In this document: one piece after another, positions 11,101 to 21,500 of the stretch | Numbering within the stretch: position 1 is the first letter of the stretch | How the letters are laid out: each line of letters begins with the position of its first letter | From: Pseudoneurospora amorphoporcata | Lineage: Eukaryota > Ascomycota > Sordariomycetes > Sordariales > Sordariaceae | Length of the DNA stretch: 28,946 nt | Assembly: GCA_033297205.1 (NCBI GenBank) | Contig: MU859341.1 | Location: 3,952-32,897, forward strand | Direction of reading: 5' to 3' | Translations under genes and position numbers: made by a program | The notes under the pieces: generated by a model | Seen by the model: only the letters and a program-made list of their open reading frames with translations | What the model was told of the DNA's origin: nothing | The model's database searches: none

Positions 11101-12099
11101 TAAGGGACTACGTAATTATTTAACGTAAATCGTAATATTATTTATAAAGGAACTTTTTAAATTAGTGGAGTATATTAAATTAGGGAAGAGATTTACCCTC
11201 TTAAGAATTTAATAATATTCGATTCCAATAATTCGCTTTATATATTTAATAAAATTACCTATTTTCTTTATTTTTGTTATATTAATTTAAATGACTATAT
11301 ATAGGTTAGAAGTATTTTAGTAGTAATTAAAGGGTTTGGGGAGGTTAATATTATTATTAGAAGTAAAAACGGTCCTTTAAAGTTAAAGTTGAAGAAAATA
11401 GCCTTTTACCTTAAATTTACTACTAATTTCGTCTCCTATATCCAATTATAAAGGTAGGGTTTCTACTAGGATTACTAACTTTTTAATAATTATTTAAAGA
11501 AAGTTAATAAATTATTCTTTTATTATTTGAATGCTATTTATAATTAAAGAGTTATAGAAATTATCCTTTTCTTATTTATTAAAACTTCATTTATAATGCG
11601 CTAGTATAAGATTAATTCTTATACGTAGCGTCCTTTTAAATAGATAATAAATATTTAGTATTTATAATTTGAGAAAGTCTATTCGCACCGCCGCCTACGC
11701 CCCGCCCTTCCCACGCGCTAAGGCACGCTAATGCACACTAAAATTTTTGAGCTAATCAGATCGCTCGCATCCATTCTGAATCTCCACGCTCCTGTTCTTA
11801 GCGTCAGCAAACCGTACCGCGCCCGCCAAGCTCCTAAATTTCATCCCTTTATACAGATTTTGTACTACACTAACCAGCCTAATAATTTATCATTACACTT
11901 AGCGATTTGCATCGTTGTATCGCATCGCTTCCTCCACTATCACTATTATTATTACCCCTTCTATAATCAATCAAACCACTATCGTGCGCATTACAAAATA
12001 TTACTAAGTAAATAAAGTGCTATTACCTATTAATAGTACGAAAATAATATATCACTTTTTTATACGTTTTCCTAGCTAACTGTAATGTAGATGGCCGAT

Positions 12100-14209
12100 G
12101 CGCGCAACCGTGACTATGCTACGAGCGGCTGCCCCCCCTCCCAGTTGAGCCTAGCTAGCCCACCTTAGTGCAACTGATAGATATCGATGATGACTAGCCC
12201 AGAAATAACGACTAGCCTAGCGATAACGACCAGCCTAGTAATAACCACTAGCCTAGCGATAACGACCAGCCTAGCAATTATGACTACGAGCTATATAAAG
12301 CCACCTCTTATTGCTATGAGCATAGCGATTACGCAGTTTTCAACACCTAGTATGAAAAGCTCAGTAAGCTAGTTACAACTATTAAAGACTAGTCAAGAAA
12401 GCTTAGTTATAGTATTATAAAAGGTCATTCTAATAATTACGTTAACAGTTTCAGTTATATACGACTTTATATTACTTGCTCTACTAGCCCTATTCGCAAA
12501 GCCGTTAACTACTTTTAAAAGACTTTAATAGCTAAATAGGGATGCTCTTAGCAGGGGTATACCAAGGTATTAAAATATAACGACAGACGGTAGACTTTCG
12601 ATCTTCGATAAAGTTATGAATCTTATAGCTATTTGCTTAGTAAAAAGCTATTAATCTATTCGGTATTCAAGCCTTAGTATAAAGCCTTTGTCGCTACCTA
12701 TATTGACCGCCCTAATATAACTAACTGTGAGATTACAACCGAGCTAGAGAAGAAATTTCTAGAGTTTAAAGGATAATATACGAACTGCTAGCTTATTAAC
12801 CTTCGTTACAAACTTAAAAAGGAGGCACAAGCTAGCTATACCCCCTTTTAACTTACTATAAAGCTGCTTATAGAAAAAGGGGTCTACTTTAAAGTTAATT
12901 AAGCTAATAAATCTAGTGATACTAAACCGACTGCCCTCTTCTAGAGTAATCTATAGGGAGAGCAGATGTAGAAGGAAAATCCTTAGGTCTAGATATACAA
13001 TAATACGTATAAAATTAATAATAAAGGCCTAGCCTTCTTCTAAATCATCGGTATAACTAGTGTTGGCTATACTTTTAACTGCGGTTTCAAGCTGGTTAAT
13101 AACGAGCGATAGGAGGGTTTTGACTAGCTCATAGACTAAGTTAACGCTCGTTGTGAAGCTATCGCTGCTAAGAAATTACGAGTTACTATTACAGATTACA
13201 ATATAGCCATGAGATCAGCTGTTAAGTGGGTTTATGCTTAGGTAGAGTCATAACTCTATATCTTTTATATTAATAAGAATATAGTATTGAATATTAAGCG
13301 CAAATAGGATAAGAAGGTCGCCACCTTAGTTACTAATATTTATACTGCTATAATATAGGTACACATATAGCGAAAGATATCAGCATTAATATAGTAAGTA
13401 CTGTAGTTAGCTTAATTAGCTTAATCAATATAGCTACTCAATAATACAACGAGTTTAAAAGATTTTAACAATAAAGATCGAGAGGTAATAATAGTTTTAA
13501 CTACCTAGTAGACGGCACAAATTATTTAGAATCGTTACTTAATACTGTAGAATATTTTTAGTCTAGTCTTTATACCTTCTAGAAGCACGTATGTTATACA
13601 TATACGATAGAAGAGTTTAATATTGCGTATGAGAGATTCTGTAGCTTCTTTTTATAGTAGATGGCGATTATCACGTATTTAAAAGAAATTTATATAGTAA
13701 TTAAAGAGGAGTAGGCTACCTATTATGTTAACAAACGCTTAAACTTCAGCTATCGTACTATATTACCAATCGAATTAGCGGACCGTACCCTAAAGAGTTC
13801 ATATTATTAGCAGTAAATCTATATTCCTCCCTATATAATCTATAGCAGACTAACTATTCCTCTCTTATATAAGTAGTAGCACCGTCGTCGCCGCCATTAT
13901 ATAGAGCTTCAAACTAATCGAAGGTATAAAAAAGAATATTGAAAACAAGACCAAGAATTAAATTATACATATTAAATTCGAATATTTCGCTTAGCTATAA
14001 GCAAAAAAAGCCTATAAAAAGGTATACTGGAAAGCCTTCGATAAAATTACTCGTCAACGTCGTATTATATTTAGTACAGTCCCAACGGAGGCTAGACCAG
14101 GCCTAAAAGAATTCGAACCGTATATAGGTAAATTTACCGCACAATTTAGTTTACCCTATTCGTATACGATCCTCGAATCCCTCCTCGACCGATTTCAAAT
14201 ATTTATACT
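12100..14209 (+). pseudogene. MULE transposase, RIP-inactivated and 3'-truncated
   Basis: This is the coding part of the MULE. It begins in a GC-richer segment with several possible ATGs (12091, 12098) and has no clear original start. It passes through an acidic hexapeptide repeat (12192-12281), then the MULE domain with D-type and HINKN-like motifs, and a SWIM-like zinc-finger relic near the end. In-frame TAG/TAA codons are frequent and fit CAG/CAA to TAG/TAA changes. At least one frame change lies between about 13400 and 13720. MULE transposases cut and paste DNA through terminal inverted repeats; this copy lacks intact catalytic residues. Confidence 0.75.
12192..12281 (+). repeat. 18-bp tandem repeat x 5 inside the transposase frame
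   Basis: Five units resemble GACTAGCCTAGCGATAAC. They encode a hexapeptide of the form Asp-Gln-Pro-Ser-Asp-Asn when TAG is read as Gln. Two units keep CAG where the other three have TAG, which shows the C-to-T step directly within one array. Confidence 0.85.
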
Positions 14210-14857
14210 TGTTAACGTGTGGCTAGTACTGTGCCTTGTAACTGCCTTGTACTACTTTGTAGTATAGAAGGCTGATTGCTGAGGACACTATCCCTTCTAC
14301 GTTATAGAATCAGTCGACTCAGCCTCCACAGAATCTACTAAAACACAGAGGTTTTACTACTGCATTCTGGATTCTCGAACCTGTTCAGCATTCTCCCTAG
14401 ATTGATTTGTCATTATAGAATGCAACAAAAACTCATAGATTCAACTTATTCCTTTTATAGTATAGTACTCCTATAAGAACTCCTGTTAACTTACAGAAGC
14501 TTCTACACTCTGGAAGCTTCCAGATACTCAGTATTTATGTGTATAAAGACCTCTCCTCTCCGTTAGTTAGTCACTCCTTAAGCAAGCAAGCAAGCAAGCA
14601 TAACTTAAGCAATACAATACAGTCTTTTCCACAGTGCAGAGTCCACTGTAATCTTCTGTCTTGAGAGCAGAGTCCTCTCTAAGACCTCTTTTACAACACT
14701 CCTATTGTATCTGCAACTACGCTGCAATTACGCTGCTTCCTTTAGCACTGCTGTCGTACCACCGCTTCCGCTCCGCTCAGCTACAAGTGCATAGTTCACT
14801 GTAGCATCCCTATACTAGTACTATCATTATAGGCTAGTTAGGGCATTGCAGCAAACA
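14210..14857 (+). mobile_element. Second LTR copy, inverted relative to 9386-10030, with unmatched flanks
   Basis: This 648-bp sequence runs from TGTTAACGTGTGG to GCAAACA. It is the reverse complement of 9386-10030 along its whole length. The flanking 5-mers are ATACT on the left and ACTAT on the right, so there is no target duplication. The left flank is MULE transposase and the right flank is Copia Pol past the integrase core. A TATAAAG box lies at 14542-14548, and a tetranucleotide run (AAGC)n lies at about 14581-14600. It is less mutated than its sister copy. Confidence 0.88.
14495..14548 (+). promoter_or_regulatory. LTR promoter-like segment: two GAAGCTTC palindromes and a TATA box
   Basis: AGAAGCTTCT (14495-14504) and the perfect 16-bp palindrome TCTGGAAGCTTCCAGA (14509-14524) lie 18-47 bases upstream of TATAAAG (14542-14548). 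Both contain GAAnnTTC, the core of heat-shock elements. The same two palindromes occur in the sister LTR, the 16-bp one at 9715-9730. Function is inferred. Confidence 0.4.
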
Positions 14858-15986
14858 ACTATATATAGAATCCGTATACAAACTGGATAATTTAGATTAA
14901 GAATATGATTTTTAACAAAGAAATTATATATAACCTAAACTTTAAAAAATTAAAAGAAAACCTCTAAATTAGCAGCAAAGAATTGGTAGATTTACTTAGT
15001 AAATTTAACAAACCGTATAGTTAACTCTTAGGAGTATTTAAATTATTAGAGAAACAAGGCTATAACTTGTAAAATAATATTAATAATATTAATATTGAAC
15101 TATTATTATTAAGCTTTTTAAATAGAAACTACGAATAAAATTAAAATACCTGCTAAAAAGATGGTAGTTAATCTTAAATAGAAATTAAAGTTAATTTACA
15201 CTCTATCCTAAAAAAGATATCTATTAAATATATTATAGAGTCGTATTTGTTACTATTATTAACCTCGTTAGTTATACTTTATACTAGTTATTTAATAGAC
15301 CAAATTATTAATAAGCCTTTTTAATCGTAAGAACTTTAGGAAGCTGCTTTTTACGTTAGAAGATTAATATAATCGGTAGTAAAAGTAATTAGGAAAATTA
15401 TTACTAAGGTGGAGGTATAGCGGTTAATAACTAAACTAGATCGTTTAAATAATATTTATAAATAACAATTACTCTTAGTATTTAAATATTATAAAGATTT
15501 TAATACTTACCTATTTAATTAATTATTTAAATAAATAGAAGAAGCTTATTTATAGAACTATAAAAATATAAAGATGTAAATAGAGGTTAGCGCAGACTTA
15601 CCACAATTACGAAGCGAGTAAATTTTCGATTATATATAGGTATATATTTATGAATTAAAAAAAACAATATATTTAATAAATATAAAGTATAATTCATTGT
15701 AAGAAGCGATTAATAAAATAAGAATAAAATAAAGACGTACGCTTCTACCCTAGTAGGAAAATTATTTAAATTTATTATAGTTCTCACTGTGAAATTGAAC
15801 TTTAAATTAATTTAATACAACGTAATTAATGTATTTATTAATATATACTTCGATAAGAAGATTTATATACGTATATTATTAGGGTATTAAATCTTTAGTA
15901 AGGTCTTTAAACTAATTAAAGTACTATACAAATTATAATAAATACTTCTATTATAATAGCGAAAATTTAGCAATATATTTAAAAAA

Positions 15987-16713
15987 GATAAGCGCTACTC
16001 GCACGTTGGCAAAACTCTACTCGCACGTGGATCTACATTTTTTTCCCATACATAACCCAAACCTGCTCGAAGTCTGCCATAGCTGATGTATTCTTTTATA
16101 AATTTCGCTAAGCACATCTGGGCATTTCAATCTTTCAAGGTTGCCATGCTATGCCAAGCCCAGATTCTAGACTGCAGCGTACGCACTCCTAGATTTGTAC
16201 CCAGATCCAGTTCTTACAGGGCATTTATATAGCGGTCTTACAGGGCACTTAGCGGCACGGTCGCATGCGCCCGTCGGCTAAGTCACTACATTGGTCATCT
16301 ACATCGCAATTAGCTAGGGAAACGCATAGAAAAATAATGGATCATTCTATACCATCGACAGATGCTAGCGCTTTGTTTACTTAATAATATCTAATAATGC
16401 ACAACGTAGTAGATTGAAGGATTATAATGTGGTGATGCATGCGATGGTGGTTTGGTAAAGGAAGTAGTGCGATAAGGCACTAATGCTGGTGCTAGAAAAT
16501 CACGAGTTAGACTACCCAGACCAGGGTGGCCAGTGCAGTACGACTGCAGGAGTCTGAACGTGTACTGGGCTGAAATCTGGAAGCTTGGCGGGCACGGTAC
16601 AACCTAGATGGGTGTGGGACCATAGCAGGTCGCCAGGGTTCAGGTTATGTATGGGAAAAAAATGTGGATCCACGTGCGAGTAGAGTTTTGCCAACGTGCG
16701 AGTAGCGCTTCTC
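15987..16713. mobile_element. MULE-derived MITE with 71-bp terminal inverted repeats
   Basis: The terminal inverted repeats are 15987-16057 and 16643-16713 and begin GAKAAGCGCTACTCGCACG. Target duplications are TTAAAAAA (15979-15986) and TTAAGAAA (16714-16721), which differ by one G/A. Removing the element and one duplication restores the Copia frame as SNIFKKIGFE. There is no transposase. Read on the minus strand, blocks at 16582-16600, 16367-16401 and 16281-16330 match the MULE 5' region at 11814-11832 and 11988-12100. It is therefore a non-autonomous relative of that MULE. Its base composition is much less AT-rich than the Copia sequence around it. Confidence 0.88.
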
Positions 16714-17091
16714 TTAAGAAAATAGGCTTCGAAGTAATCTCTAAAAATCTGTATATTATAAAGAAAAATAGTTTCTTTATACTATATTATATTAATAATA
16801 TAATTTTTACGTTCAATAAAAATAAGATAGAGGAAGTTAATAAATATACAATAGAATTATAATCGAAATATTACTTTTTTAGTAGAAATGAGTTCTAATA
16901 GTTTTTAAGTATTAAAATTATTCATAATGGAAATTAGAAGAAGATTTAGCTATTATAACAAATTTATATTAAAAAGATTTTAAAACTATTTAAATTTAGC
17001 TTTTAACCCACCTTAGTGCTTATAAAGCATACAAAGCTGATCCCTGACGAAGGTATTACTAATTATAAAAAAATTTACGCCTATTAAATTA

Positions 17092-17509
17092 GAGCGACTC
17101 TACTCGCACCGTAGGGAAACTCTATTCGCACCGTAGATAAAATTTAAACTTCTACCTTTATCTCGGCGAGAATAAAGTATATAAAGATAAAAGTAGGACT
17201 AAAATACTTCTTGAATTTTCATAGATTTTTCAATATATTCTACGCCTCTTACCACTCTTAGATCAGCAAGGTTTTTTTTATATTTAATCTTAGCAGCCCC
17301 AAATTTTCATAGTTCTAAGTACCTTCGAATTTGAGGCTTTATATATGGCGTAGACAAGTGATGTGAGGCTTGAAAAATAGAGAAAAAAATAAGAAAAAAT
17401 CTAGGCTAATATGCGTACTGAGAGCTCTTTCACTTATAGAGAAACTTTAGATTTCCTTTTTAGTCTACGGTGCGAATAGAGTTTCCCTACGGTGCGAGTA
17501 GAGTCACTC
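17092..17509. mobile_element. Second MITE, 418 bp, with 46-bp terminal inverted repeats and TTAAATTA target duplication
   Basis: The inverted repeats at 17092-17137 and 17464-17509 begin GAGYGACTCTACTCGCACC and differ at one position. Identical 8-bp duplications TTAAATTA lie at 17084-17091 and 17510-17517. Each inverted repeat holds two copies of ACTCTAYTCGCACCGTAG. The interior is AT-rich and non-coding. It interrupts the end of Copia reverse transcriptase, and the frame resumes as NIGSFLYAMV on the right. Terminal similarity places it in the same MULE group as 15987-16713. Confidence 0.88.
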
Positions 17510-18320
17510 TTAAATTAACATAGGTTCCTTTCTTTATGCAATGGTTAATATTTGACTAAATATTGCGTTCTTAATAAGTGAATTAATATAATACAATTAC
17601 AACCTTAATTCTACTTATTTGGCGGCTAGCGAGAAGGTATTATAATATCTTTGAACTAATAAAATATAAACATTATACTTTAATAGTAGCGACCGTTTGA
17701 AAATAGCTTTAGATATTTTATTTATAAATAACGCTGGTAATTGAAAGAGTTTATAAAGTTTTACAATTAAATTGTATAGTAGGCTGATCTATTAAGGTAT
17801 AACTAAATAAACTGCGATCGCAGCCTCAATAATAGAAGTAGAATTATACGTAGTTGAGAGAGTAGCTAAAGAAACTCTATTTACAACGCAATTAATATCC
17901 GCTCTAAGAGTAAAATCCTTAGAAAATCTTATCCCTGTTTTATAATACAATAATAAGTAGACTATTAGGGCGCTTATCAAATAGACTCCTACCTTTAGTA
18001 CTAAAATAAAATATATAAATATTTATAAACATTAATTGAAAGAGGAAATCCTTATTAAAAAGACGCTTAAAATTGAATATTTAAATACAAAATTAATACT
18101 AATAAATAGATTGACAAAAGTATTAAATATCTTAAAGCATAGGAGTTTTAGAGATCTACTAGGTATGGCCGAAGTGCTACCATAGAGGAAGGATAATCTG
18201 AGATTAGAGGAAATTAGTTTTGAAAATTTAAATAAAAAATTGAGATTAATAGCATAAAATATTTATAAATAGCTTCACTTTTTACCTTAAAGAGGCAAGA
18301 GAGGTCTGCAAGTGAGAAGG

Positions 18321-18499
18321 TGTATTAACTTGCAGGGTGTAGATTACGCCCTAATATAGAGGGTCCTATCCAATTATTTAACTATAGGTCTTGGTATTTC
18401 TAGGATACCCGAGCACCTCCTAGACCTTTTGGAGCGGATCAGCTGGCCAGCCAATTTCTAGACAGTTTAATCAACCAGTTCACACCAGTAAATCTGACA
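18321..18499 (+). repeat. Right LTR of the Copia element
   Basis: This 179-bp sequence is preceded by the purine tract AGTGAGAAGG and followed by the GATCC duplication. It ends TCTGACA. Its 3' half is less mutated than the left LTR (for example CAGCTGGCCAGCC against TAGCTAGCTA), while its 5' half is more mutated. Confidence 0.9.
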
Positions 18500-18504
18500 G
18501 ATCC

Positions 18505-21500
18505 AGACTTTATGGTTAGGGATAGCTAGCTCGACTTTTTAAGGGGACTCCATTCGCGCAGTCTAATTGCTGTTAAGTAGCTTTTCCCAGTGGGCCGCAC
18601 TTTCCCCGCATTCGTGTTAGTGGCTCAAGTGGTTGTCTTTTTGGGAAAGTGCGAACCTTCATGGGCTTTTCAGTGAGCCAAAGCCTTTTTGAGCAAGTGG
18701 TTGACATGAAATGGTGGATGTCGAGGAGGAGGGCAAGTCAGGAAGTATCTCCATGTCGCTGATAAACGGCGGTCGACAATGCGGACTCGACAAGGCTATA
18801 GCTCCCCCCACCCCCCCATATCATGACATGCCTAAGGTAACTTTTTGGGGGTCAAGGGTCTGAACTTTTTTTTTGTTTTGTTGATGTACTCCATTCATCG
18901 TTTGATGTCCGTCTTTTCGCGCGGCTGGTAGGTGGTGGATGGAGGTCATGGAGGTGCTCCATTGATCGGTTGATACAGAATGGATCCTCAATGTTACGGT
19001 GTCGTTTGATACCAGCTGAAGCTTGCCCCATCGTTAAAGCCGTCCAAGACTTGAAGCCGTCAGGGTACCAGGATGTTCCCGTCTGTTCAAATCTCTCAAA
19101 CCCCCAAATCCTGTTCGTCATGGATGGGCTCATGGGGGCTCAATGGGGTGTGTCTCAGAACTCTCATCGACATCGGATCGGTTGATGGGAATTTTGCATC
19201 AATTGATCTCCATTTTCTCCATCCACAAATCGTCTGAGGCTTCTCATCCCCATCATGATATTCTTCGCTGATCACTACATGAATTGGCGTGAATGGCTTG
19301 AAGGGTCTCCAAAACGTGTGCCACTCGTCTGGCTTGTCTGGTGGCTAGTGTAGAGGATTTTTTGCCCAGCCTCAATTGTCCCGCCCTTGCCAGCAAGTGA
19401 GCGGTGTCAATTCTTTTGTTTGCTATCACAAGCAAGAGACGTCCCCTGTTGTCAAGGTTGTTCACAACTTCACGCCCCAGAGCCCCAGCACTGACTTACA
19501 CGCAAATCCTGGTCCTGTTGCCCCCATGTCGTTCTGTCGTCTGAGAATCCCGGAAAGGCGGCATGAACTTTTAAGTGGAGAATAGTCCACCTTTTTAGCG
19601 TTGCAACATTGTCGAGGGAAACGAAGAGTACTGCAACTGGGCCCTCCAGACCCTAACCCTTGTTTGTATTCGCATTGTTCTGCAGCGATATCAACGAACA
19701 CTCGCTCCGAGCCTCCGGGCCTCCGAACCGCCGTTGGAGTCCTGGAGTGCAACACTCGAGATCATGATCATGATGCATGCTCGCGATGGCGATGAGATTG
19801 CCATTGTTTAACCGCAGACGCCCAATGGCGATGGATGTCTCGCCTTTTTTTCAGCAAAATCGACGCCTCAGATTCTTTTTCGGTTGATCTGGATGGCCAG
19901 TCTGCCCAGCCGGCTTTTGTTTTGCCTGGGACAATGTCACGAGTTGATTGCAAAGGCATGAGGCATGCGAGGCCACAATCCGAGCCACACGCAATCTAGC
20001 GAATCTGACCAAGGAGGCGCCATCCACCCATTTGATTGCTTGTTGCAACAATTGTCCAGTCATTCTGGAAGAAGAGGCTGCCTGCCATCGGTTCCATTGT
20101 TTGACCCCTGAGATCAATGCCCAATGCCGCCCTCCTCTACACTCCATCTTGACTTTCTCAAGACGCCCTCTAGACCTTTTGTAGGTTCTCTTCCATGCCG
20201 GAAGGGCGGGCGAGAGGAGCGAGAGGTCAATTGCGAGTCAATGGCAGGCCGGGATATCCGTACCAAGACCATTTGCAAACCTTTTATAGCCCGTGGTTGG
20301 TGGTTGGTTGCTTGGGATCCCCGGGGAGCCTGGCAGGCCTGGGCTATGGATGTGGAAGGCGATTATGCCTGTGGACATGCTTTGCGTGCCTTTACATGCA
20401 TCCGGCATGCGGTTGAGTGGTACAGTACCAGTAGTGCAGACGCGCGTTACATTGCCGTTGATAATGGTGGTAAGAAAATGGAATATCGCCGGCGCCGCGT
20501 AGTCCTCGCCGTTGGATAGTTTGGGAGATTCTGTACGCGTACCCAGTGTGGTGGTGATGGTGGTGATTCCGATAATGGTGTTCTTGTCGTCGCATTAAGG
20601 TAAACTCGTCTCGTGCGCGTCCGCCGCGTCCGGTGTGAATGAATCGGAATTGCCCCTCCTTCCCAATTTCATGCAAACACTGTAACTCACAGAGGGGTCA
20701 ATGGGTGGTTTGGTCTCAAATCTCCGATCCTCAATGCTTCCCCAGAATGGCACAAATGCGACTCATCGCCGCGCACATTTCGTGGCGGTGGTTGGTGTCG
20801 ACGTGGCAGCCGAGAGTCACCCGGAGGCACCTACCCCTGTCCATATGAGGCCTGCCCGCCTCGCTGCCGGTTCCCTGTCTGACTGAGAACCCCCTCTCTC
20901 CGGCCTTTTTACGGACACCCTCTATCCTTGTCAAAGTAAACAAAACCCCGTTGCTACAAGGTCTTCCGATGACAGAACTCACAAAGAGCGAATAACCGGG
21001 CGAGATTAACACCACGGTGGAGAGGGACCTTCTTGACCTTTTTCTCCCTCTTGCCTTTTTGCCTCTGAAACCACTCGACCATTGGGCTCTTGGAAGGAAG
21101 TAGCGCCTGCCACGTGTGGGGCTCTTTTTTCTCACAAAAGCTCACGCGGTTGCGACCAGCGACTGACAGTCGCAGGCAACGTGCAGCTCGCTTGCGTAGA
21201 CCGTACATGAGGCCCTTGCACCCAAACATCCAGTCAACGTCGTCGACGAGTGCCTCACTTTTTGAATGCTGGGAACGATTGGTAAGAGCGAAGAACCCAT
21301 AGCGGGGCTGGTTCCCGATTCGAAAGAAAGGCTCAGCCTCATTGGCTGCTTGTACAAGTCTTGGCTCCGCCGCTAGCTTTGGTGTGCTTGGGTTAGGCTC
21401 CACTCTGTCAGTCGAGATGCAGCGAGCGACTGGTGGTGCTCCTTCCACTTTCCACCATCGAGGTTCTCCCACTTCAATTCCAGTCTCCCGAGCTCCGAAC

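Larger units (their letters stand above)
11671..14209 (+). mobile_element. Truncated MULE (Mutator-like) DNA transposon
   Basis: The left end GAGAAAGTCTATTCGCACC at 11671 matches the termini of the two MITEs in this block. The element interrupts the Copia pre-integrase region. The transposase is read on the plus strand with stops taken as former Gln. YNNTYKIN lies near 12996, where the first residue of the catalytic D-type motif now reads Asn. GIT-VGYTFNCGFKL follows near 13055. DYNIAM at 13194 is followed by FYINKNIVLN, a strong MULE transposase match. A SWIM-like segment, FTAQFSLPYSYTI, at about 14133 has Cys/His apparently mutated to Tyr. Frames change in the 3' half. The right terminal repeat is absent, because the sequence stops at the LTR at 14210. 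It cannot be autonomous now. Confidence 0.8.
11200..18182 (+). pseudogene. Copia Pol (protease, integrase end, reverse transcriptase, RNase H), RIP-inactivated
   Basis: The protease region starts near 11211. It reads IIFDSNNSLYIFNKI, where DSNN stands for a former DSG-type active site, and continues to FVSYIQLQRQGF and then NIQYLQF at 11650-11670, a decayed pre-integrase motif. Pol resumes at 14873 with NWIIQIKNMIFNKE, which resembles the segment after the integrase core (R-DVIFNE in the family). Reverse transcriptase spans about 15770-17091. Its YxDD motif now reads Y-I-N-N at 16788-16799. RNase H follows from 17518, with NAGNQKS and the stretch KQTAIAASIIEVELY matching the conserved K-Q/STxEAEL region. 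The frame reaches a TAG at 18182, which may itself be a mutated CAG. The integrase catalytic core is missing. Confidence 0.85.
8875..18504 (+). mobile_element. Ty1/Copia LTR retrotransposon, RIP-mutated, with nested insertions and GATCC target duplication
   Basis: The left LTR (8880-9056) and right LTR (18321-18499) are direct repeats. They are flanked by identical 5-bp duplications, GATCC at 8875-8879 and 18500-18504. The LTR termini pair as TGTCAGA at the left start and TCTGACA at the right end. A purine tract (AGTGAGAAGG) directly precedes the right LTR. The interior reads on the plus strand, once stops are read through as former Gln/Trp codons, in the order Gag-like, protease, end of integrase, reverse transcriptase, RNase H. 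Integrase before reverse transcriptase is the Copia order. The element is AT-rich with abundant TA steps, as expected after RIP. Five later insertions account for about half of the 9.6-kb span. No part can be functional. Confidence 0.92.

Noticed and set aside
12187..12372. A Thr/Ser/Ile repeat protein of 61 residues
   Set aside because: It is another-frame translation of the 18-bp repeat inside the MULE transposase relic.
9386..14857. The 645-bp inverted repeats as termini of one DNA transposon
   Set aside because: The left copy alone has a perfect CTTTT duplication on both of its sides, and the copies begin TGTT and end AACA like LTRs. The two are separate LTRs.
19651..19660. CCCTAACCCT, similar to fungal telomere repeats
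   Set aside because: It is less than two repeat units, within ordinary sequence.
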